Shown: piece after piece, positions 23,270-31,698 of the stretch
How the letters are laid out: every line of letters begins with the position of its first letter
Position numbering within the stretch: position 1 is the stretch's first letter
Assembly (NCBI GenBank): GCA_900175165.2
Contig: FWWN02000231.1
Span: 1 to 39,179 of the forward strand
Direction of reading: 5' to 3'
Origin: Rhizomucor pusillus
Lineage: Eukaryota > Mucoromycota > Mucoromycetes > Mucorales > Lichtheimiaceae
DNA: 39,179 nucleotides
Notes under the pieces: generated by a model
What the model saw: the letters and a program-made list of their open reading frames with translations, nothing else
What the model was told of the DNA's origin: nothing
The model's database searches: none
Program-made: the position numbers and the translations under genes

Positions 23270-24307
23270 ATGGAACAGCTTCTCGGAAAACCCTTCAATA
23301 CAAAACAAGAGCTTATGGAGAATATTCAATCCATAGCTTTTGAGGGTGGATATGCGTGCGTTTTCGGAAATACTTCTGCTCGTGGCATAACTGTACGTTG
23401 CGTCCATGGACACACATACAAGAACTCCCACAAAAATACCCTGGCAACTCGCAAGAAGAAGAGATTGCCACTTCAGGCTGATAACTGCCCGTGGAAGCTG
23501 ACAGCTTCATGCGCGAAGAAGACGAATCTTAAATGGAAAGTGAACAAAATCGACGATGGTCACAACCATGATCTCGCTGAAGATCCCCTTTGCTGCCATC
23601 AGCATCGTCGATTGCCCAAGGAAACCGAAGACATGGCCAGAGCGATGTTGGAAGCCGGTGCGAGACCAGCTACAGTGTTACAGGCAACGACTGTGCGGGA
23701 TGGTCAGCGCTTGGTCACCAAGCGAGATCTTTACAACTTGCGTGCAAAGCTCGACCAAGGCCCGAAGAATTGTGTCGCTAATCTCGTCACTTTTCTCCAC
23801 AGCAACAATTACATAGTTTTGTACGACGTGGATGAAGAGCGAAACGCTTTTCTTTTGCCATGAGACATTTATCCCGAGAGCCCGACGATTCAATGAGGTA
23901 GTCTTGATCGACGCAACGTACAAGACCAACGATCGTGGAGATGCGGACTCCGTTGGAAGTATTGCCTTTGATGTTGGAGAGAAGAAATTGATGGCGATGA
24001 GGAGCGGTTTTGCTGACGAGATTGCCGAGTACATTGCTGACGGGATAGCATTCTTAAAAGAACACAGAGCAGAATTCCTACTTCTTGAGACCACCGGCCC
24101 TCATAATTGAAAGGACAGAACTCGACAGGCATATGATCACGTAAAAGGGGCGTTTGGCGCTCTCAGTATGTACCACAGACTGCTGCGGCTGTAGCGTTGG
24201 GCCGATGAGCAATTTCTGGTCGACCTCAAAGTTTACTATTTGTACGCAAGAGGTGTGCTAAAACGAGAATGCATTTATGAGATGAATCTTAAGAAGGAAC
24301 TTTAGAG
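23270..24307 (+). pseudogene. FAR1/MULE transposase relic, frameshifted and apparently chimeric
   Basis: From the ATG at 23270, 197 codons encode a FAR1-like/WRKY-GCM1-type zinc-binding start: ITVRCVHGHTYKN, then NCPWKLTASC, then KVNKIDDGHNHDL, which has the C..C..H.H layout. A helical section follows, ending in FLHSNNYIVLYDVDEERNAF. The frame then breaks near 23850 and continues in another frame as ARRFNEVVLIDATYKTN, the hallmark of the MULE DDE transposase domain with its first Asp. Directly after KTN the expected domain sequence is lost. It is replaced by a different-looking sequence with FLKEHRAEFLLLETTGPHN and, after a stop, more open pieces (RWADEQFLVDLKVYYLYARG). Stops at 24108, 24194 and 24303 show it is dead. 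The later part may be a second gene or element joined by insertion or deletion. Confidence 0.7.
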
Positions 24308-25159
24308 CGCCATCTTCCCTTGTGGGAGCTAGGGATGCGCTGTGAGCTCCGAAGAACCGGGAAAGTGGAAATCCCAACCACAGATTTCCTTCGGACACAA
24401 CCACCTACCCTTCCGAAAAGTATCTCGAACAATGCATGTCTAATTTGTTGGATTGTTGATTTGAAAAGCATGAGAGCGGAAACAAGCTGCTCAAGTTATT
24501 GCGCGTTGGGATGGCTATGCTGTTACGACGAAGTCCAGCAGAGTTCGTCAACTGTGCCTGCAGTGTCGTTGCTGAGGATTTTTCTGCAACAGCCATAATC
24601 TGAGCGCTGCCACCGTCAAGATCAAGCGCGATTCGTTGATACGCTAGATCATTTGGGTTGAATGAAAAATGTTGTGTCTGAGGCCATGATGTCCTGAGTA
24701 TGTTGTGTCCGAGAACTTGTGTCCGAAGGACAGGTTCTCTACTCAATCATAGCGTGCTATTATATACTTATTAGGATGTAGGACTGCTTGCAAAATGCTG
24801 TTAATGTGTACAAAATGCTACGAACCACACACAATGAATATTTTACGACATCAAACTCGAGTAGCGATGCCTCAACTCATCAGCGCAACCCCATCGATTC
24901 ATACATTGAAGCACAAGCTCATCCGCTTTCGAAGAAAAAGACAGATTACGAGGGCGTTACCCCACTGTACCCGGCTAGTTCCACAACTGCATCAAATGAG
25001 GGTTCATATAGTTAAACGCTCCCTGCCTTTGCACTCTCCTCCTCCTCCCCCAAAAAACCACCATTCCTTCATGTATACTTCCAAAAAAAATATGCATTCT
25101 GATATTAAGTATGACATTTATGAAATGACAAATGATGTACAATTCTGGCTATAGCTCGA
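24308..25159. other. Decayed mobile-element sequence, unresolved
   Basis: Short open pieces on the plus strand (for example RRTGKVEIPTTDF near 24350) continue the sense of the upstream relic but are broken by stops. The segment also holds TTGTGTCYGA repeats and a nested hairpin near 24711-24739. I cannot assign any intact gene. Confidence 0.45.
24672..24739. repeat. Three TTGTGTCYGA copies and a nested hairpin
   Basis: TTGTGTCTGAG at 24672, TTGTGTCCGAG at 24703 and TTGTGTCCGAA at 24717 are near-identical direct repeats. The last two fall in a hairpin whose outer stem pairs GAGAAC (24711-24716) with GTTCTC (24734-24739), enclosing an inner GTCC/GGAC stem (24721-24731). Such repeats are common at transposon ends, but no partner copy was found elsewhere in the window. 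Confidence 0.6.
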
Positions 25160-25311
25160 CTAAGGTTCAGAAAGCGCGACATCGTCGAAGAAATCCATCA
25201 CAAGACAATTGAGCACATACTAACTGAATTTCATGTAGTATTGATCCCTCCGTGTGCAACCAAGGAAATGATGCCGCGTAAAGATATGCAAAAATATCGT
25301 CAAACTGGAAT

Positions 25312-25557
25312 TTGCTGGATGCCGTAGTGCACACGAAGTTGACAACAACGATCATGAGACATTTCTTATGCCAATTGCATCCATCGTGCTCGTTGTCTAT
25401 CAGAAGTCCTGATATTAAAGCCACATATAAAACCAACATATACAAGCTTCCTTTGATTGACATCGTCGGCGAGAACAATGTTGGATTTGACCGTCACCGG
25501 CTTGCTACTTTTGATGTTGCCGGTCGAAGTCTTTCATCATTAATACTAGACGTTTAA
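25312..25557 (+). pseudogene. Second MULE transposase fragment
   Basis: The frame contains a short run of hydrophobic residues, then IKATYKTNIYKLPLIDIVGE, which is the MULE core motif (L-I-D-A-T-Y-K-T-N then P-L-x-x-I-V-G) with the catalytic Asp changed to Lys. A following TFDVAGRSLSS fits the next strand of the domain. There is no start, no zinc finger and no C-terminal half. It preserves the part just after KTN that the 23270 relic lacks, so the two come from different copies. Confidence 0.6.
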
Positions 25558-25689
25558 TGCACTAGTCGTCAGTGAGATCCATCAGAAATAAACGTGAATA
25601 GGAGGTAAAGCCCATGAAATGTTCTGCAAGAGTCATGAATGTGTATGACAATTGCAAAGCAAAGATACTCTGAGAGAACTTTATACCTT

Positions 25690-26098
25690 TTGTATCCAAG
25701 CAAAAACACGACATGATGCTCAGAATTCGCAAGAGGCAAGCATGTGACAGAACTTTTCGCGATGAACTTCGTTATATCCTGTCTCATTAAGAAGGAACCG
25801 GTTTACCCGTGATATGCATTGGCAACGCTGGCCCTCAGATCAAAAGTCATGCAAAGTGGGGCGGCAGGATCTTACGCAATACGCATATGAGATAGATTAC
25901 AATGGTTTTGACAAATGAATATCTTACTAGCAAGACATGCCCATATTGCGGCCGTCATATGAGGAACCCGAATAAATGGAAGGGAGGCAAGCTGTTTGTC
26001 AACCAAGGCGTCGTAATGTGTTGGAACAGATTGCATTTCTGCTAAATTGAACTATGCGACGCTTAGCAGGGATGCCAACGTCGCACTCAATATCTGAA
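25690..26098 (+). pseudogene. C-terminal relic of a Fanzor/TnpB-like RNA-guided nuclease
   Basis: In one frame, interrupted by TAA and TAG, the sequence reads LPVICIGNAGPQIKSHAKWG, then VLTNEYLTSKTCPYCGR, then VVMCWNRLHFC; a one-base shift later SRDANVALNI ends the piece. TSKTCPYCG starts the OrfB zinc ribbon found in TnpB/Fanzor proteins (cysteine codons at 25938, 25947, 26019 and 26040). The closing RDANVALNI matches the RuvC-III motif R-D-x-N-A-A-x-N-I with its Asp intact. The VICIGNAG segment is like the stretch before the ribbon in fungal Fanzors. The N-terminal half is not recognisable upstream, and stops plus the frameshift make it inactive. Confidence 0.6.
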
Positions 26099-26910
26099 GC
26101 GAGTCAGCGAAGTTCGCTCCACAATAAATGGAACATTCTGGATGCTGATTTTAAGCTAGCTATTTTAGTGATCTCGATTATATTGAGGATTTGGTCGTCA
26201 ACATCACTGTCATCTTTTGAAGTTTCCAGCATAGTGAGCTATTCAGAAAAAACTCAAAATTTTTCTAGTAACTGCAAAAATTTGCCATTATCGAAACCTG
26301 ACAACAAGCGACATGTAATGAACAGGATGTTATCTCTTAATGACAGTATGAATTTTCTTCAATTTCGATTTCGTGTAAGTATCGTTACCTTTCTGCTTCC
26401 TTTCCAAAGCAAGATATATCTTGAATGAAAAATGGCGCTACCGCTCCCTGACACGCAAGTAAACTCTTCTGTCTACTCCCAACGGAGGCAGAATAATTAT
26501 GCTGGACTACGGCACTTTAATCATCAATAAGCTGCCTTAAGCAGCGTCGTCGTTGGAGCCAAAGTAACAGTTCAAACTCTATCTGCATGATAAATCGACG
26601 TGTGACTCATCTAAACGTATGGAAAACAGCAGCAGCAGCAACAACACTAAGGCCAAGAACCACCACAAGGCTCACAGACCATCAAGCCATGGCTATTGAT
26701 GAACAATTGTCCTTTTATGTATCCTCCTTTTTTCCTTGTTTTGAATACAGTCTGATGTTTCATAAGTATTGTCTGTTCGGAAGATTGCTGCATTTGACAG
26801 TTTTGACGGCTGCTGGCGGCATACGTAGATCGATTCTTATCTCTTAAAAAACTTAACAACACGACATCTCCTTTCGCACACAAGTCGTCCTGAGCAACGT
26901 CGACGCCGAA
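26099..26910. other. Spacer upstream of the YbaK gene
   Basis: No supported coding gene. A tiny CAG-rich frame at 26619-26699 is discussed as rejected. The right end should hold the promoter and 5' UTR of the 26911 gene; a pyrimidine-rich ATCTCCTTTCG lies near 26865. Confidence 0.45.
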
Positions 26911-28065
26911 ATGTCCGTGCAGCTTGTTCGCAATCTCCCTCAGGACCAGGCCGATCTGATCAAGGTTAGCGTTGTGTTGGTTTAACTGTCCAGGGCACCG
27001 CCGTGAGTAACTGAATGCTGCCTGTAGCATCTGAACAATGACATTTCGGTCATATACAAGACATTGTCGCAAAGTTATATGCAGAGCTGGAAAGGTGACG
27101 CTCCCAGCGATGGAGACAAGGGATGCCCAGACAGCGTTTATACAGTGTGTATCCGGAAACATGTAAATTGGCTGCACTCGGACCATTAACGAATGGATTT
27201 TGTAGGTCAAAAGAGCTTGCCAGGAATTACAATTGATAAATGTCGCTCGATTCTATCACGTGGAAAGTGATTATTATTCTTGGCCTCTTCAACAACGCGC
27301 ATATCGTCTGCAAGCACCTTCCCAGGCACATCTTTGCAAGAGCGTCATTATGGAGAACACTGCTTACAACGCAGCCGCGGCGGCCAAAGCTGGAGGTAGA
27401 AAGTAGCCATGTATACAAACAATACTTTTGTATTCTAATTACTTGTTCTTGTACTTAGAGTTGAGCTACCCTAAATATGTCTGTGTCATGACACAGGTTC
27501 GTCGCTTTGTTCTCTGTTGCAAATATTCGCTCAAGCGGTAGTAATAACCTATTGGACGTAATTGCAGTATGTAGCACCAGTTAACACTGCAAAGTTGACA
27601 GAATATCTGAGATCCTTGTCGGGAGGGGCAGTCAGCAAACGACACTATAATTATCGATTGGCAAAGACCGAGGTCAGTTGCGATGTCGTGACAAACAGCG
27701 TATGAAACCATTTTCTTGTTGCTCACTGCTTCCTTGGCTAGATCTCATTGGAACTAACAGGTTTCCACAAAGGAGGCGTCAGTCCTATTGGTATGTGTAT
27801 ATATACAAACCACTGCTAACAAAAATATTTGTTCAACTGCAAATTGGTATAGGCATGCGCACTGCGATTCCTATATTTCTAGCCCAAGGGATCACAGAAC
27901 TGGAGGTAAGGAAGAAACAATCAATTTTCATCGGCAGTCATATTGACTCGCATCCTGCAGCCTCCAGTGATGTACATCGGAGCAGGTCACATTGATTGGA
28001 AGCTGGCTCTTCCAGTACAAGACTTCATTACAGCCACCAATTGCAAGATCGTTGATTTGAGTTAA
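26911..28065 (+). CDS. YbaK/ProX-type aminoacyl-tRNA deacylase-like protein
   Basis: Eight short exons (26911-26964, 27028-27144, 27206-27395, 27459-27496, 27568-27672, 27742-27790, 27853-27905, 27961-28065) join in frame to give 236 residues, starting MSVQLVRNLPQDQADLIK. Every exon is below 200 nt, so no single long open frame reveals the gene. Family signs are YHVESDYYSWPLQQRAYRLQ, then PSQAHLCKSVIMENTAYN (the YbaK motif with the conserved Lys in H-L-C-K-S), then YVCVMTQYVAPVNTAKLTEY, KRHYNYRLAKTE, GFHKGGVSPIGMRTAIPIF and MYIGAGHIDWKLALPVQDF. The G-G-V-S-P-I-G stretch and G-G-G-H-type G-A-G-H-I-D match the YbaK pocket. Bacterial relatives hydrolyse mischarged aminoacyl-tRNA (Cys-tRNAPro, Ala-tRNAPro); the fungal substrate is not established. 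The exon 2 donor (GTGTGT at 27145) was taken for phase; neighbouring GT sites are possible. Confidence 0.85.
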
Positions 28066-28373
28066 TAGATATAGTCCTTGGAAGTCAATAGATAGATCAG
28101 GCGTTTCTTGGATTAGACTGTCTTAGAGCTTACAACGACGTCTATAAGATTTTATTATCGTCCGTAGGCAGAGAATGAAGTGGAGTGATATAATACTATC
28201 TAACGATTCATGCGCATTAACCTTACAAGGGCACACCGTTTCCTTGGAAAATCATTAATGTTAGAGCCATGCATGCTTAGCATGGCACGTGCGCAGCTTA
28301 GTCTGTCAATATCGGCAGATAACCTGGGATGCAGGGTCTGAGTTGCATATACGGGTCTTGGCTGTTTCAGTAG

Positions 28374-30419
28374 ATGGGGAAACGATCGCCATGCAATAGT
28401 AAGAATGCACACAGTCTCGTCACTTTTCAAAAGTTTCCTAACGGCGAGGCTAAGCTTGCAGAATCGCTCGACGTAAATGCTCATGGCTTCCAGAATACCC
28501 GAATTGTGAACGATGTCGACGGCTGCGTCAGCCTTGTTACGAGTCGCCAAGCGCTACGTCCGAAGAACATGAATACAGCGACGGTTCAGCAGAATCGAAT
28601 ACGGTCGATGATATAAGCACACAAATCTCTGAGCTCTATGCAGACGCAGAGAAACTTCAAAGCGGTATTTGCTATATGGGGCAGAAGGCTCGTTACATTC
28701 GAGATATAGACGCCGACGAAGAAAAATGCTGGGATCTGATAGCTGTCAATGGAGTAGCTACTGTTACTACACCTATTCACAGCGTTCCTGAGCTTTTTGA
28801 GTACTGCCGCTGGTCTCTGCATTATCTGCCAGTATTTGCCGGCGTGCTGGATCAAGATTCGTTATACTTCAAAAGCGTCGGCCAGAGTATGGTGCATAAG
28901 GTATATCAGTTTGTTCCACGTACTTTTGCAGAGAAGCAACAGAAAAAGCGCAGCAGCGGAGGAGCGTTACAGAAACCCATTGCGTTGGATTACCGGCTGT
29001 TGGTCAATCAGCTTGTCGAGGGTCACGTGCTACACCAAAAGCTATGGAATGCCTTTATTCATCTACCTAGCTATGTGGAGCACTATAGAGCGCTCAAGAA
29101 TCCCTTGGATGATCCTATCACCATGGCACTTTGTGCAACTTCAGCGATGCGCTCCTCGCAAGTGCTAAAGGGCTGCACCATATTTCAACGACGGCAGATA
29201 GCAGAATATTTCTATCAGCGCAGCCGGACACTACTTTTGGATATGTTTGATGATCATTCAAGACGACTTGAGACTGTCGCTACTATCACTATACTGTACT
29301 ACTATGTGATGCTAGTCAAATTCCAGTTTCACGAGGCCCGCCGACTTTCAAGTATCTCCTATATGCTTTGCAACGATTTAAAGGAAGATCTCCGGGATCC
29401 TAGCGTACCTTTGCACCAGCGTATGCTATTTCAACGTTATTATTTTTTCACTCTGGTGATATTACAGGCACTGGAGTTTTCGCTCGAAGGCATGGTCACA
29501 ACTGGTTTGTCAAAAGATATACCGCAGCTTGTACTGCCCACAGAAGCGGAAGCTGTCGCAGAGCATCTGCTATATTACCACTATCTGCAATTTCTATCGT
29601 CGCCACACGTCAATGTATTTTGGGCAAGTCGTAAAATGAAATGTTTTCTCTTGTGAAGATCTTGCTGACATTGGATTCAAACATATGTTTATAGGAGCAA
29701 CTGAGGAGAATGGTGAACAATGAACCGGGAACATATCGGTTGGAAGCAATTCTATACTATCGACAAAACATTGTAGCCGATTGGTGGGATCGGCTTCCTG
29801 ACCGTCTACGTCTTTGCAAAGACCCTTTCTCGGATGATATTTTAGATGTGATCGATCGGTGCACTTGCAGCACAAAGCTGCTGCTGTTTGCACTGCTTCA
29901 CGAGTCCACAATGACCATCCACGGCACGCTACTTAACCCTGCACAGAATGGACACGCCTTCATGGGTGCTTTGAAGCAATATATCGTAACGACAATTATA
30001 CATTCTACAGAGTGTCTGATATATGCTTTGCAGCGCGTCACGTTCCCGGAAAATATCATATTTTGTAAGCTGTAGATTCTTGTCGCGTTGCTATACCTTA
30101 TACTAACAATTTCCAAGTCTCGTTAAAGTTTTCAGTCCAGATATTGCATTCATTAACTCTATTAGCAAAGCACACCGATTCATTCATATCCTCCGATGCA
30201 CAGAACAAATTTAACGAATGGCTCCAATGCTCCTTCACCGCCAGCCTACCAAAAGATCACTGTACACTTTCCTCTTCAACATCGATTGCTCCTATTTTCA
30301 AGGTTGACAATGCAGACATTGCCCTGGAGACAGACCGAGACCACCCATTACCAGGATACGCATTCTTCCATGATCTAGTTGAAAATTCCATGCAATATCT
30401 CTCCTTCTCCAAACGCTAA
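28374..30419 (+). CDS. Zn2Cys6 fungal transcription factor
   Basis: Exons 28374-28398, 28455-29623, 29695-30064 and 30118-30419 give 621 residues. The 25-nt first exon encodes MGKRSPCNT with two thirds of the Thr codon supplied by exon 2. Joined, residues 7-36 form a complete zinc cluster (Cys7, 10, 17, 26, 29, 36) around CRIARRKC and CERCRRLRQPCY, with basic residues between Cys2 and Cys3. The fungal_trans-like middle region follows: ELFEYCRWSLHYLPVFAGVL, then TVATITILYYYVMLVKFQFH. The C-terminal part (LEAILYYRQNIVADWWDRLP) is typical of Mucoromycota regulators. Exon 2 would end at TGG with a GC donor (GCAAGT); the alternative GT donor nine bases earlier is also in frame. The protein should bind CGG-type half sites in the nucleus; its targets are unknown. 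Confidence 0.87.
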
Positions 30420-30743
30420 CAATACATGCAGACATTTATCCTTTCGGTCTCTCATTCATGCGTCACTCAATGGGCATATTTGATAAGTCGTTGATGGATT
30501 CGCCTTGTCGACTCTTGTCACGTATCTTTATTATATAAAAAGACCAATAAAGTTAAATTACAAAGATAACAATACAATCAGGAGCAATCAAGATGCTCGG
30601 GAAAGAAACGAAATAAGAATGAAGGATGTCGAAGAAACAAAAGACTTTCAGTACACAGTTCGCATCCAACTGAACAATCATACATATTACTTACGCTAAA
30701 AGAATTCCCGGAATTCACCCGGCACGTCCCAAACATCTAAGAT
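30420..30743. other. Spacer between convergent genes
   Basis: AT-rich DNA between the Zn2Cys6 gene and the doubtful small minus-strand gene. No feature recognised. Confidence 0.4.
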
Positions 30744-31163
30744 TTAATAGTGAATACTCTTGCCATAGATTGGTGCATTCGGAATACTAACTGTTGGCTG
30801 ACGGTAGGGTTGAACAGACAAATCAAGCAAAGCAGGACTTACGCCCCACGGCGACCTTTGGTGGAAGCTGCCCCGGTTCACATGGAATGATACATCTGGA
30901 TTATAAGAGTCCAACTGATTAGAATTACATATTCAATATTGGGCGTTGGATTTTGAAGCAACTTACCGTGATGTGAGCAAAGGTAATGATAAAGCAAAAA
31001 TGTGTATGCAAATGCACCAGGGGTCAGGACAATGGCTGCTTCTGGGACAGCTAAATCAAGTCTCTTGAGTGCAGTAATCTTAATTAGCAAAAATATAACA
31101 AGCTTACAGGGATGCAACGAAAAATGAACCAGAGCCAAAGGTCAACAAACACAAAAGCTTCAT
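30744..31163 (-). CDS. Possible small secreted or single-pass membrane protein
   Basis: Three exons on the minus strand (31163-31108, 31061-30967, 30895-30744) join in frame to give 100 residues. The N-terminus MKLLCLLTFGSGSFFVAS is hydrophobic like a signal peptide; a second hydrophobic stretch (AIVLTPGAFAYTFLLYHYL) follows, then a polar tail (RQPTVSIPNAPIYGKSIHY). I do not recognise it. Support is only the matched phases, GTAAGC and GTAAGT donors and an intact stop. The 46-nt first intron is short. It may be a real small gene or a chance arrangement. Confidence 0.35.
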
Positions 31164-31698
31164 TTTTTATTGATTAAGGGTTTGTGTTCCGAAAGTCCTC
31201 GAAATCATTGCTGTCTTTGCGCGAAGCGCATCGCGACGCAAGAGCGCCAGGACAGCTCGCACTTTGGTCTAGCATAGCGTTGATTTTGGTAAACTAAGCT
31301 TTATATTTTTCAAGAGACTGAGTATTTAATGCTTTATGCAGTATAACCAGCAGCTTTAATTCGTTCCACTAGGCCCTTGATGAATGAGAATATAAACAGA
31401 ACAGAGAAATATAATAACTCAAGGGTGTATTTCCGATAGGCAGGTCTGAATAAGCAGGAATTCGGATCAGCCATGAGCCTTAGCGAATCAAGCGCAGCAA
31501 GCGAAGCGAAAAGTGAAAGCGCTTGTTATGCTTTAAATAATATATAGACGCTCTATTACGAACAAGCTATGTGCTTAAATAATAACAAAATTCATAGGAT
31601 TCAAGATCTCCAAGAATGAACCGTGCGTGCGCAAGGAAGAATTCAAAGAGCGCACAGAAAAGTGCAAAAAAGCCGCCCTGAAAGCTTCCAGAGTGACA
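31164..31698. other. Divergent spacer before the HELLS-like gene
   Basis: It contains the promoter of the 31699 gene and perhaps of the small minus-strand gene. The minus-strand frames reported across 31567-31883 overlap its first exon antisense and are not believed. Confidence 0.4.

Noticed and set aside
24405..24746. 113-codon minus-strand frame in the transposon graveyard
   Set aside because: The plus strand of the same stretch continues degraded element coding; the minus reading matches nothing.
26619..26699. Tiny frame with KAKNHHKAHR, similar to the start of ribosomal protein eL29
   Set aside because: It stops after 26 codons and has a Ser/Asn run before the motif; no exon continues the conserved eL29 sequence, so the match is probably chance.
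28200..28550. 116-codon minus-strand frame
   Set aside because: It is the antisense shadow of the first exons and zinc cluster of the Zn2Cys6 gene.
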